From Defluviitaleaceae bacterium (GTDB lineage: Bacteria > Bacillota > Clostridia > Lachnospirales > UBA5962), in NCBI GenBank assembly GCA_009779915.1, contig WRBA01000009.1, positions 39,078 through 103,077 on the forward strand: a stretch of DNA of 64,000 nt. Reading direction: 5' to 3'. The notes beneath the pieces are model-generated. The model was not told the DNA's origin and searched no databases. It saw only the letters and a program-made list of their open reading frames with translations. Of this stretch, positions 9,134-18,130 are shown one piece after another; position 1 is the stretch's first letter; each line of letters begins with the position of its first letter. Made by a program: the position numbers and the translations under genes.

Positions 9134-9580
9134 TTATGAAATTTTACTATATACTTTATATCCAACTACTTCGTCCGTAACTTTTTGCTCTTCACGTTTT
9201 TCATCTATTATGTACTGTTCATACTGCTTTTCTTTCAATTTTTCAAGCTTTTTCTTTTCTTTGGTGGCTTCGACAAGCTCAAGACGTTTTATTTCTAAAA
9301 ACTCTTCACATTTTTTTACCTCTATTTCCTGAGTTGTAATCCTTTTATTAACTAAATCTATGTATTTGATGAGCATATCGCTTTTTATCGGGTCGATACG
9401 CTCTTTTAAGGCTTTTTGATGAGCTGATACACAGTGTTCTTTATCGTTAAACAAATCTTTAAGCTTATTTCTCTCTATTTCCAACTGTACTGCGGCTTTT
9501 CTAAATTCATTCTTCTTCTGGTCTTCGATACTTTCGTTAAGTTTAAGTATAGAATTCAATTTGAACTTGAATTTAGCCAT
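9134..9580 (-). CDS. fliJ: Flagellar export chaperone FliJ
   Basis: FliJ is the small coiled-coil stalk of the export ATPase FliI and escorts chaperones to the gate. The 148-aa product is almost entirely charged helix (MAKFKFKLNSILKLNESIED, then long Lys/Glu-rich heptads), the normal size and composition for FliJ. It follows fliI directly. The call rests on composition and position more than on sequence identity, which is always low in this family. Confidence 0.85.
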   Translation of the reverse strand: MAKFKFKLNSILKLNESIEDQKKNEFRKAAVQLEIERNKLKDLFNDKEHCVSAHQKALKERIDPIKSDMLIKYIDLVNKRITTQEIEVKKCEEFLEIKRLELVEATKEKKKLEKLKEKQYEQYIIDEKREEQKVTDEVVGYKVYSKIS

Positions 9581-9603
9581 TATCCACCGTCTCCTTAGAG
9601 GAT

Positions 9604-10917
9604 TTAACTTACGATTTCTATAAGCTTATTAATTACGTCCTCAAAATCGAATTTTTCATGTGTGCCTTGCGATAAGAATTCCAAAATACTGCTGTGTATA
9701 TCAATTGCGTAATCCACCTCAGGGTTTGACCCCTTAGTGTATGCGCCTATATTAATCAAATCTTCATTTGCCGCATAAACTGCCATGGTTTTTTTAAATT
9801 TGTTAGCCGCTTCCTTGTGTTCAGGGGCTGCAACAGCACTCATAACACGAGATACACTTGCAAGCACATCTATTGCCGGATACTGATTTCTCGCTGCTAT
9901 TGCTCTATTTAGTACAATATGCCCGTCTAAAATACCCCTGGCCGTGTCCGTAACCGGTTCAGTTAAATCATCACCATCAACAAGTACTGTATATAAACCT
10001 GTGATCGAGCCAACGCTAGAACATCCGGCTCTCTCCAAAAGTTTTGGCATTACCGAGTAAACTGAAGGAGTATATCCCCTGGAAACCGGAGGTTCCCCGG
10101 TAGCTAAGCCAATTTCGCGCTGAGCCATTGCGTAACGGGTAAGTGAATCCATTAAAAACAGTACATCCTTACCCTCTTCCCTAAAGTACTCCGCTATTGA
10201 AGTGGCCACCTGAGCGGCTTTAAGTCTCTCAAGTGCCGGTCTGTCCGATGTGGCAACTACCACCACAGAGCGTCTTAACCCTTCTTCGCCTAAATCGTTT
10301 TCGATAAATTCCCTAACTTCCCTGCCGCGCTCCCCTACAAGAGCTATTACATTTATATCCGCAGATGTATTTCTTGCAATCATACCCATAAGAGTGGATT
10401 TCCCAACTCCCGAGCCTGCGAATATCCCAACCCTCTGACCTTTACCTATTGTCAAAAGTCCATCTATTGCCTTAACCCCCAATGAGAGAGACTGGCGTAT
10501 CATATTTCTTTTAAGAGGATCCGGCGGAGGGTTTGTAACCGGGTAATTTTTTGAATTTTTAAGAGGACCTAAACTGTCCATAGGTTCCCCAAGCCCATCA
10601 AGCACTCTTCCCAAAATATCTTCCGATATATTTACACTAAGAGGCATGTCAGAAGCCTCAACTATAGAACCGGGTCCCACCCCTGACATATCTCCAAGTG
10701 GCATTAAAAGTATTTTACTGCCTTTAAATCCAACAACCTCAGCCGTTACAGGCTTTGAGTTGAGATTAGCTCGTATAAAGCATTGACATCCTACACTAAC
10801 ATCAGGTCCTTCAGATTCGATAGTAAGACCTACAACCTGAGAAACTTTGCCGTATTTTTTCACATAACTTTTTTCAAGCAGCTCATTGTATTTAGTAAAG
10901 TCTATCTGAATTGTCAA
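9604..10917 (-). CDS. fliI: Flagellar export ATPase FliI
   Basis: FliI powers flagellar type III export and resembles the F1 beta subunit. The 437-aa protein has Walker A GSGVGKST, Walker B DVLFLMDSLTRYA, and the export-ATPase motif GEPPVSRGYTPSVYSVMPKLLERAG (quoted in part). The start is TTG with AGGTGA upstream, 4 nt after the fliH stop, so the pair is likely coupled. All catalytic motifs are intact. Confidence 0.96.
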   Translation of the reverse strand: MTIQIDFTKYNELLEKSYVKKYGKVSQVVGLTIESEGPDVSVGCQCFIRANLNSKPVTAEVVGFKGSKILLMPLGDMSGVGPGSIVEASDMPLSVNISEDILGRVLDGLGEPMDSLGPLKNSKNYPVTNPPPDPLKRNMIRQSLSLGVKAIDGLLTIGKGQRVGIFAGSGVGKSTLMGMIARNTSADINVIALVGERGREVREFIENDLGEEGLRRSVVVVATSDRPALERLKAAQVATSIAEYFREEGKDVLFLMDSLTRYAMAQREIGLATGEPPVSRGYTPSVYSVMPKLLERAGCSSVGSITGLYTVLVDGDDLTEPVTDTARGILDGHIVLNRAIAARNQYPAIDVLASVSRVMSAVAAPEHKEAANKFKKTMAVYAANEDLINIGAYTKGSNPEVDYAIDIHSSILEFLSQGTHEKFDFEDVINKLIEIVS

Positions 10918-10921
10918 AGTA

Positions 10922-11713
10922 TCACCTGTTTTTAAACAAATAGTTGAGATTTTTTATAAGTTCATCACATTGTTTGTCCATACTTGCATCTACCTGACCG
11001 AATTCTGTCTCTATCACACAGCCCCCTGCCGGTAATGCCAAATCTTCACTAAAATCCAAATTAGAAATCCCTTCAAAAGACGATATAATCTGGTCTTTTC
11101 TATCAAGAAGGTTCTCATAATCGTATTTTGACACCCTTACTTTAATATCAGAGCTAAGTGTTGTCTGTGAAAGCCCTGACCTAACCAATATTGCAATAAC
11201 ATCAGGATTTATTTCCGCTTCATCCAAGAGGAGCTTTTTAGTTAGCTTTGATACAAGCTCAATTATTTCAGGCTCTGCTGTTTTTATTGTTTCTCCTCTT
11301 TCGATATGAGCCGACTCCACAATTTCTCTGGCTTCCTGCTTCATTTGTTCAGTATCTTTAAGACCTTCGTTATATCCTTTATCGTAACCTTCTTTTCCCG
11401 AAGACTCTCTTAATGATTCAGCCTCTAAACGTGCTTTTTCCAAAATCCCTTCCGCTTCAGCCTGTGCTTTTGCGGTTATTTCAGCTGCTTCACTCTCTGC
11501 TTGCTCTATAATCTGAGCAGCTATAATATCAGGAGATATTTCTTCTTCCTCTTCCTGAGCTTGTACATCCTCATCCCCAAACTCTGTCGGAAAAAATTCT
11601 TCTGTACCCTCAGTTTCTTCCGGCAAAACTTCAGGAACTATCTGCTCCACATCAATAGTGATAATACGATCCTCGTCGATGGTGATTTGCGATGATTTAT
11701 AAATCTTAGACAA
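10922..11713 (-). CDS. fliH: Flagellar assembly protein FliH
   Basis: FliH binds FliI and tethers it to the C-ring and export gate. The 263-aa protein has an acidic Glu-rich N-terminal third and a long Ala/Glu coiled coil (about 85-130, with AEAEGILEKARLEAE). A C-terminal globular FliH/NolV/V-ATPase E-type domain ends near GGCVIETEFGQVDAS. It begins at TTG and overlaps the fliG stop by 8 bp. SD-like GGGGGAGATG lies upstream. Confidence 0.9.
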   Translation of the reverse strand: MSKIYKSSQITIDEDRIITIDVEQIVPEVLPEETEGTEEFFPTEFGDEDVQAQEEEEEISPDIIAAQIIEQAESEAAEITAKAQAEAEGILEKARLEAESLRESSGKEGYDKGYNEGLKDTEQMKQEAREIVESAHIERGETIKTAEPEIIELVSKLTKKLLLDEAEINPDVIAILVRSGLSQTTLSSDIKVRVSKYDYENLLDRKDQIISSFEGISNLDFSEDLALPAGGCVIETEFGQVDASMDKQCDELIKNLNYLFKNR

Positions 11714-12749
11714 CTATATCATCTCCCCCGCCGCGAGCGACAATAATCTCACCGGCATCCTGAAGCCTACGGATAATAGAAACGATTTTCTGTTGAGCTT
11801 CCTCAACATCCGAGCGGCGCACAGGCCCCATAAAGTCCATATCTTCTTTTATCATAGCAGCAAGACGTTTTGACATATTTGCAAATACGAGATTTTGCAC
11901 ATCCTCAGTTGAGCCTTTAAGTGCTGTAGCAATCTCCTTATTGTCAATATCCTGGCGCAAAACAAGCTGAATATCTCGATTGCCAAGCGAAAGTATATCT
12001 TCGAACACGAACATTTTTTTCCTGATTTCGTCGGAAAGTTCGTAATCTTCCGCTTCCAAAGTTTCCATGATGTTTTTCTCTGTTCCCCGGTCCACAGAAC
12101 CAAGAATTTCCACAACCGCGTCGATACCGCCAACAGTTGTCATACCTTCCATCATGAGAGTGGAGAGTTTCTTCTCCAAAGTCTTTTCCACTTCCTTTAT
12201 AACATCAGGCGTGGTTCTGTTCATAACAGCTATACGCCTAACAACATCCGCTTGCTTTTCCTGCGGCAAATCGGCTAAAACCTGTGCCGCCTGCTGTCCT
12301 TTTAAATAAGAAAGTATAAGGGCAATAGTCTGTGGATGCTCATGCTGTATAAAGTTTAGTACCTGACCTGCTTCCGCTTTCCTTACAAAATCGAATGGGC
12401 GCACCTGCAATGAATTAGTCATCTTAGATATAATATCAAAGGCACGGGTCTCACCCAAAGCTCTTTCAAGAAGCTGCTTAGCGTATTGTATACCACCTTC
12501 TGTAATGTATTGCTGTGCAAGACATATCTGGTAAAATTCGTCTAAAACCGCCTCTTTCACATCAGGCAAAACAGTAGTTATATTAGCAATTTCCAATGTT
12601 ATTTGCTCAATTTCATCCTCTTTTAAATGCTTAAAGACTTGAGCTGACTTTTCAGGTCCGAGCGTAATCAGCAAAATAGCGGCTTTTTCTTTTCCGATAA
12701 AATCCGAATATTCCCTTTTACTAGAAATACCTTCATTCGCAACTGCCAT
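11706..12749 (-). CDS. fliG: Flagellar motor switch protein FliG
   Basis: FliG is the C-ring protein that contacts MotA and transmits torque. The 347-aa product has N-terminal FliF-binding helices (KEKAAILLITLGPEKSAQV), the middle EHPQ motif (IQHEHPQTIALILSYL) and the C-terminal charged torque helix (DIQLVLRQDID). The length is typical. GGGAGTGA precedes the ATG. It lies 6 bp after fliF, so the two are probably coupled. Confidence 0.96.
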   Translation of the reverse strand: MAVANEGISSKREYSDFIGKEKAAILLITLGPEKSAQVFKHLKEDEIEQITLEIANITTVLPDVKEAVLDEFYQICLAQQYITEGGIQYAKQLLERALGETRAFDIISKMTNSLQVRPFDFVRKAEAGQVLNFIQHEHPQTIALILSYLKGQQAAQVLADLPQEKQADVVRRIAVMNRTTPDVIKEVEKTLEKKLSTLMMEGMTTVGGIDAVVEILGSVDRGTEKNIMETLEAEDYELSDEIRKKMFVFEDILSLGNRDIQLVLRQDIDNKEIATALKGSTEDVQNLVFANMSKRLAAMIKEDMDFMGPVRRSDVEEAQQKIVSIIRRLQDAGEIIVARGGGDDIVV

Positions 12750-12755
12750 GATTTA

Positions 12756-14384
12756 TCACTCCCAACCTTCATTAAGCCAGTTTCTAAGAAGCTGTGCAAC
12801 TGCTTCCGGTCTATCTTCAACAAATTTATCAATCTGCCTTTTAATATCCGAACCTTCGTTGTAATCAATATCTTTAAGCGGCTCTCCCACTTCTTCCTCC
12901 AGCTGGGTACTAACCAAAAGATCTTCAACTGATAATTCAGGCGCAACTTCCAATACTTCCTCTGTTTGAGATCTCCTAAACAAGCTGAGGAACAATAAAG
13001 CAAGCAAGATTACTAAAAGTGCAAATACAACCAAAAGCTCCCAATTAAACGGTGTAATAACTCTAGGCTGGAAAACAGGAAGTTCAAATGCTGTGAAAGA
13101 TACATTATCAATACCCGTAGCCATTGATATACTTGCTATTAAAGCCGGAGGCAGGGTGTCTGTTATATCAAGGGGTATCGACCTTCGCTCTTCCACAAAC
13201 TCTGCCCAGGTTTGACCGTTTAAAAGGTCATTATCCTCCATATGAGCCTGACTGAAAGTCCGCTGTCTATATCCTATTATCGCTATGGAGCTTAATTCTG
13301 GCACTAAATCGCCAAAACTGTACCGCTCAAAAACATATTCCCATCCGTGTTCCCAATGTTCTTCCGTATGCCGTCTGTTGGCATTTGTCTCCTGAGCCTG
13401 CGCCCCTATTTGATACTGTGCGCTTGCCTGATCGTTTGAGCCAAGCCCCGGCTCACCGCCGCCCCCTGTTGACTGGGCTTGTTCCTGGCTTGTTATCCTT
13501 TGATGGAGTGCGCCTGTATTCCCATCCACATCGGTAAGTATAGGTATCCGCATCTCACTGGTTCTCTGATTCGTATTTACAACTATATTAGAAAGTACTC
13601 GCACATCATCAAAATGAGGACCGACTAACCGTTGAACCTCCATTTGTATCATATTCCGGCGGGTAAGTTCCATTTCAAAATCGCTTGTTATGGTGCTGGT
13701 CATCGGGTCAATATCGCCGGAGAACAAGGTTTGCATAAGCTGGTTGGTAACCGTAACATTTTCAACTTCGAGAGCCGGTACGGCAGAAGCCACAAGTTCC
13801 GCTATAGCCCTTGCCGAATTATGGTCGATTTGACCTACATGGTTTATAAGGACACTTGCAGTAGCCGGAGGAGCTGTTCCAAAAATTATATTACGTTCCT
13901 CAGGTATATTAAGCCAAACAGTGGCATCAGTTATACCTGCCATGCCCCTTATAGCGTTAGCAATACGGTTTTGCTCAGCCATCAGACTCATATCCCGCCT
14001 GACCGCTTCCGAAACTCCAAAGCCTACACTGTCAATATAATCCTGGAAATCGAAAAATGTTAAACCGCCCACTTCAGGATGCTCGCTAATAACAGCCCGT
14101 GCCGCAAATTCATCCCGGCTCATTACAGCTAAAGACCTGCCGCCGTCTGTTATCCTGTAGTTAATACCCGCATCATTAAGAACCGCCCTAGCCCCTGATA
14201 AAGTAGTAATATCTCTATTTGTGAACAGGTTTACCCAATCCGGTCTTAAAGTGAAATAAAGAGTCGCGCTAATAGCAAGGATTAATAAAAGACCTCCAAG
14301 ACCAAGGCGCATTTTTTGCCCGCGCTCAAGCCCTCGCCATCTGTCCCCTAGATTGTCAACCAACTCGCGAATTTTATCTTGCAT
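12756..14384 (-). CDS. fliF: Flagellar MS-ring protein FliF
   Basis: FliF forms the membrane MS-ring. The 542-aa product has two TM helices, near residues 25-45 and about 430-450 (WELLVVFALLVILLALLF). The secretin/TadG-like ring-building domains lie between them, and the C-terminal tail that docks FliG ends in LLRNWLNEGWE. I start at MQDKIREL because GAGGAG lies 5 nt before that ATG; the ATG four codons upstream overlaps the SD. The C-terminal motif EAVAQLLRNWL is the canonical FliG-binding end. Confidence 0.95.
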   Translation of the reverse strand: MQDKIRELVDNLGDRWRGLERGQKMRLGLGGLLLILAISATLYFTLRPDWVNLFTNRDITTLSGARAVLNDAGINYRITDGGRSLAVMSRDEFAARAVISEHPEVGGLTFFDFQDYIDSVGFGVSEAVRRDMSLMAEQNRIANAIRGMAGITDATVWLNIPEERNIIFGTAPPATASVLINHVGQIDHNSARAIAELVASAVPALEVENVTVTNQLMQTLFSGDIDPMTSTITSDFEMELTRRNMIQMEVQRLVGPHFDDVRVLSNIVVNTNQRTSEMRIPILTDVDGNTGALHQRITSQEQAQSTGGGGEPGLGSNDQASAQYQIGAQAQETNANRRHTEEHWEHGWEYVFERYSFGDLVPELSSIAIIGYRQRTFSQAHMEDNDLLNGQTWAEFVEERRSIPLDITDTLPPALIASISMATGIDNVSFTAFELPVFQPRVITPFNWELLVVFALLVILLALLFLSLFRRSQTEEVLEVAPELSVEDLLVSTQLEEEVGEPLKDIDYNEGSDIKRQIDKFVEDRPEAVAQLLRNWLNEGWE

Positions 14385-14424
14385 AGTTCTCCTCATTCTG
14401 CCTGGAATTAGCTAAGCGTAAACG

Positions 14425-14757
14425 CTAAATCTGCATGGAAATTATCTGCCTGTAAGCCTCGACTATCCTGCTGGTTATCTGAACAGTAAAATTGACTGCC
14501 ATTTGAGCTCTTTGTTCCGCAAGTACTACAGCCAAAATATCGTCGGTTCTACCTGTTATATAATCAAGCTGAACAGAGTGCGCCTCATGCTCTAACCGAC
14601 TTGTTTCGTTAAAAAGATCCATTGCCGCTTGCAATACCCCGTCAAATTCTTCTCCCGTAGTCGCCGCCTCAGAAGCCCTGCTGCGCCTTACAGTATCTAC
14701 AATAGACTGCCCCTGGACTCTTTCAAAGCCTAACTGACTTAAGCCTTCTATGCTCAT
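14425..14757 (-). CDS. fliE: Flagellar hook-basal body protein FliE
   Basis: FliE connects the MS-ring to the rod. The 110-aa protein is short and helical and ends in the conserved VNFTVQITSRIVEAYRQIISMQI segment (quoted in part), typical of FliE. GAGGAGG is correctly spaced before the ATG. It lies between flgC and fliF in the classic order. Confidence 0.92.
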   Translation of the reverse strand: MSIEGLSQLGFERVQGQSIVDTVRRSRASEAATTGEEFDGVLQAAMDLFNETSRLEHEAHSVQLDYITGRTDDILAVVLAEQRAQMAVNFTVQITSRIVEAYRQIISMQI

Positions 14758-14801
14758 TTATGTAGCCTCCTCATTTAAGGGAACTTTTATTAGTATATTT
14801 A

Positions 14802-15254
14802 CTATACTCCTGAAATTTCCAGAGTTTTGTTTATCATCGACTTAGTCGTATTAAAGGCAGTTACATTAGCTTCATAAGAACGGCTGGCCGATATCATGTT
14901 AACCATTTCAAATACCATATTTACATTAGAACGCTCAACATATCCGTCTGCATTGGCATCAGGATGATGGGGGTCGTATTCCATAGGTCCCGGTGCCCTG
15001 TTCGTAACTATTTCACTTACTCTAACACCATTTCCTGTCGAATTGCCTTGTCTGAATATTTCATTGGCTAAGACATTTCCAAAATTCTGACTAGGATTTA
15101 ACTCTTCAAATATAACAGTCCGTGCCCTGTATGGACCGCCGTCAGCTGTCCTTGTAGTCGATACATTTGCTATATTAGATGAAATAACATCAAGTCTTAC
15201 CCTCTGTGCCCTCATACCCGTAGCGGATATATCTAAACTATTGAAAAAAGACAT
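14802..15254 (-). CDS. flgC: Flagellar basal-body rod protein FlgC
   Basis: Proximal rod protein. The 150-aa product has the N-terminal rod motif (FNSLDISATGMRAQR, then SSNIANVSTTR) and the C-terminal motif VNMVFEMVNMISASRSYEANV. GGAGGT sits 6 nt upstream of the ATG. It directly follows flgB. Confidence 0.95.
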   Translation of the reverse strand: MSFFNSLDISATGMRAQRVRLDVISSNIANVSTTRTADGGPYRARTVIFEELNPSQNFGNVLANEIFRQGNSTGNGVRVSEIVTNRAPGPMEYDPHHPDANADGYVERSNVNMVFEMVNMISASRSYEANVTAFNTTKSMINKTLEISGV

Positions 15255-15279
15255 TTTTTTACCTCCCTACTATACAATA

Positions 15280-15660
15280 TTACCTCATACCCTGTAAAAC
15301 AGCGTTTATCCGTCTGTAGTTGCCCATAAGGCTGTTAGCCATTACATCGTATCTTGCTGCGTTTTTGTAAAGTTCAACCATTTCCGACTCAATATCTACG
15401 TTGTTGCCGTCAACTCTGAAGCTATACCCCTCCATATTACTCACAACGCGAGGAGTAATGTTGGAAAGATTGACATTACCTGTTCTTCTTGCTCCGTCAA
15501 GCTCTCTTGCAAGAAGTTCCTCAAACACTACGGTACTTTTTGTGAAATTCGGAACATCCGCATTTGCTATATTATTGTTTATAACATTACTTCTTACAGT
15601 TGCGGCATTCATTGCCGCTCCGATTATCTTATTGTGTGAAAGCATACTGTCAAATATCAT
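15280..15660 (-). CDS. flgB: Flagellar basal-body rod protein FlgB
   Basis: First gene of the fla operon; proximal rod protein. The 126-aa product has the rod motif VRSNVINNNIANADVPNFT and a C-terminal VELYKNAARYDVMANSL helix. I start at the ATG at 15660 with GGAGGAG upstream; a TTG five codons earlier overlaps that SD. The 330-bp region upstream carries a good sigma-A-like promoter. Confidence 0.95.
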   Translation of the reverse strand: MIFDSMLSHNKIIGAAMNAATVRSNVINNNIANADVPNFTKSTVVFEELLARELDGARRTGNVNLSNITPRVVSNMEGYSFRVDGNNVDIESEMVELYKNAARYDVMANSLMGNYRRINAVLQGMR

Positions 15661-15836
15661 AACAATCTCCTCCAAACATCCAAAAACATATGCTATAAGT
15701 CAAATTCGTGTAAAATATATATTACTCTAATTTTACTACTTTTCAGCTAATACATAAATCTCTTTATTAATACAATTATCAAACTTCTTCGAGCTTTAAC
15801 TGTCAAGTTTCGACAAATTATCTGCCGTCAAAAACA

Positions 15837-15865
15837 ATTCTATCACACCTCGAATATCTTGGCAA
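15837..15865 (-). promoter_or_regulatory. Sigma-A-type promoter of the fla operon
   Basis: On the minus strand TTGCCA (15860-15865) and TAGAAT (15837-15842) are 17 bp apart, each 5/6 to consensus. The predicted start lies about 170 nt before flgB, leaving a long leader. A second candidate, TTGACA-N17-TTTGAT, lies about 45 bp downstream. Nothing else is recognisable between 15,661 and 15,990. This predicts housekeeping transcription of the rod/C-ring operon, in contrast to the sigma-D type promoter of flagellin 2. Confidence 0.55.
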
Positions 15866-15990
15866 TATGCAATTTTTTGTCATTTTTCTTCCATTTTTAA
15901 TCAGAACATATTTTCGACTTATGGTTTTCCTTTATACACTTATGTTTTGACATATTAATTTCTATCAAACATCAATACTATATAAAAATG

Positions 15991-17250
15991 TCACTTTCTA
16001 CCTATATCTTTGCGGCAATATTTATTCTCAAATACAATATGCTCCGCATAAGCATATGCTTTGTTTGCAGCCTCTAAACTATTATCAGCCATAGCCGCAA
16101 CCCCTAAAACCCTGCCTCCATTAGTTAAAAATCTTTCATTTTCTTTTTTAACACCTGCCGTAAATATAAAAATATCTTCTTTCTCTTCTATTAATGAAAG
16201 ACCTTTTATTTCAAATCCTTTTTTAAACTCAGCCGGATAACCCTCACTCGCTAAAACAACACATACAGAGGCACCTTCTTTCCATCTGATATCGGCTTTA
16301 TCTAAGGAACCGTCAAGACAATCTATACAAATTTTCAAAAAATCACTTTCAAGCATCGGCAGTACCACCTGAGTTTCAGGATCCCCAAGTCTTGCATTGT
16401 ACTCTATAACCTTCGGTCCGTTTTTTGTAATCATAAGCCCAAAAAACAGGAAGCCTTTAAATTCCCTGTCTTCTTTTGCCATTGCGGCTACAGTTGGGGC
16501 AAATATTTCATCCATACACCTGTTTGCCATTTCTTCATCATAAATAGGGTTTGGCGCAACAGCACCCATACCTCCCGTATTTGCTCCTTTATCACCGTCA
16601 AAAGCCCTTTTATGGTCTTTGGCACTTATCATAGGCACCACAGTTTTCCCATCCACAAAACTTAAAACCGATACTTCGACACCTTCCAAATACTCTTCTA
16701 CAACAATTTTTTTGCCTGAGTCACCAAATTTCGATAATTCCATAATATCTTGGACAGCCAGCCTTGACTCGGTCAAATCCCCGCATATATAAACCCCTTT
16801 ACCTAAGGCTAACCCGTCAGCTTTTATTACTATAGGGAATTTTTGCTTCTCAATATAAGCATAGGCTTTATCCTTATCCTCAAAAACCTCATAAGCCGCT
16901 GTAGGTATGTTATTACGCTTCATAAAATCTTTGGAAAATTCCTTACTATACTCAATAATCGCGGCGTTTTTACGTGGACCAAATATTTTCAAACCTTTCT
17001 CCTCAAATACATCAACAACCCCTAAAGCAAGGGGATCGTCCGGTCCTACTATAGTAAAGTCGATTTTTTCATTAACCGCAAATTCCAAAAGAGCATGAAT
17101 ATCCGTTGCAGCTATATTTACAAGCTCAGCCAAACCTTCCATCCCCGGATTTCCGGGAGCCGCATATATCTTTGGACTTAACTTGGATTTACTGATTTTC
17201 CATACCATTGCCGATTCTCTGCCGCCGCTGCCTATAATTAAAACCTTCAT
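15991..17250 (-). CDS. purD: Phosphoribosylamine-glycine ligase PurD
   Basis: Catalyses ATP-dependent ligation of phosphoribosylamine and glycine to GAR in purine synthesis. The 419-aa protein opens with the PurD signature MKVLIIGSGGRESAMVWKI. It has the ATP-grasp core (FPIVIKADGLALGKGVY, GDKGANTGGMGAVAP) and the metal-binding EYNARLGDPETQ. The start overlaps the purN stop by one base (TAATG), with GGGGATGA upstream. All key motifs are present. Confidence 0.97.
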   Translation of the reverse strand: MKVLIIGSGGRESAMVWKISKSKLSPKIYAAPGNPGMEGLAELVNIAATDIHALLEFAVNEKIDFTIVGPDDPLALGVVDVFEEKGLKIFGPRKNAAIIEYSKEFSKDFMKRNNIPTAAYEVFEDKDKAYAYIEKQKFPIVIKADGLALGKGVYICGDLTESRLAVQDIMELSKFGDSGKKIVVEEYLEGVEVSVLSFVDGKTVVPMISAKDHKRAFDGDKGANTGGMGAVAPNPIYDEEMANRCMDEIFAPTVAAMAKEDREFKGFLFFGLMITKNGPKVIEYNARLGDPETQVVLPMLESDFLKICIDCLDGSLDKADIRWKEGASVCVVLASEGYPAEFKKGFEIKGLSLIEEKEDIFIFTAGVKKENERFLTNGGRVLGVAAMADNSLEAANKAYAYAEHIVFENKYCRKDIGRK

Positions 17251-17858
17251 TATAAATCATCCCCCACGATTACCTTACTGCCGTCTACTTTAACCAGTCC
17301 TTCAGCTATAAGCTTTATTACCTTAGCAAGCAAAACCCATTCAGCCTCTTCCATTACCCGCTTTTGAAGGCTTTCAGGGGTGTCATCCTGCTCTACCTTT
17401 ACTGCCTTTTGGGCTATTATAGGTCCCGTGTCACAGCCTTCGTCCACAAAATGTACTGTAGCCCCTGTAACCCTAACCCCTGCTTTTATAACCTCTTCAT
17501 GTACTTTAAGCCCATAAAACCCCTTGCCGCAAAAAGCAGGAATCAATGCGGGATGGACATTTATAATCCTATTTATGTAAGCTCGTACAAACTCCGGCTC
17601 CAACACTTTCAAAAATCCTCCAAGTACCACAAGTTCCGCACCTGATTCCCGCACCGATTGGAGTAAGGTTTTGCCGCTTTTGGTATTAATAACCTCCGTT
17701 GCAATGCCGGCTCTTTCGGCACGCTCTAAGGCATAAACCCCTGCTTTAGATGAGATAACTTTTACTATCTCACCTTTTATTTCCCCTTTACTTATAGCAT
17801 CAATTACAGCCTGTAAATTTGTCCCGCCACCGGATACCAGCACCGCAATTTTCAACAT
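17250..17858 (-). CDS. purN: Phosphoribosylglycinamide formyltransferase PurN
   Basis: Converts GAR to FGAR using 10-formyl-THF, the step after PurD. The 202-aa protein has VLVSGGGTNLQAVIDA at the N-terminus. The active-site segment INVHPALIPAF (Asn and His) and VDEGCDTGPII (Asp) are intact. It is coupled to purD. It is transcribed from a clear sigma-A promoter 170 bp upstream, leaving a long leader in which I recognise no known riboswitch. Confidence 0.96.
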   Translation of the reverse strand: MLKIAVLVSGGGTNLQAVIDAISKGEIKGEIVKVISSKAGVYALERAERAGIATEVINTKSGKTLLQSVRESGAELVVLGGFLKVLEPEFVRAYINRIINVHPALIPAFCGKGFYGLKVHEEVIKAGVRVTGATVHFVDEGCDTGPIIAQKAVKVEQDDTPESLQKRVMEEAEWVLLAKVIKLIAEGLVKVDGSKVIVGDDL

Positions 17859-18029
17859 ATTCCCATATCATTCCCTTCCGACCGCTCATTTATAGTCAGC
17901 CATCAGCACATCAAAAAAGCCGGCTTTACCTTAGTCCCAATTCTACTGGTACCAAAAACTAAAACAGGCTCATAAATCTTAAAAAATACCTCCGCAGCAA
18001 GATTGCAATAACCTTAACAATTAATAAAC

Positions 18030-18058
18030 ATTTTCTCATATTATTTTTATAATGTCAA
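18030..18058 (-). promoter_or_regulatory. Promoter of purN-purD
   Basis: Minus-strand TTGACA (18053-18058, perfect) and GAAAAT (18030-18035) are separated by exactly 17 bp. The predicted leader of about 165 nt contains a short palindrome AGCCGGCT followed by T6, which could be a weak attenuator. No purine riboswitch core was seen. Confidence 0.6.
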
Positions 18059-18130
18059 GAGTTTGAATTGAGTTTTTCGCAAAATCAACTGTGTACTATA
18101 TGGAAATTATACCAAAATTTTAGTAAGAAT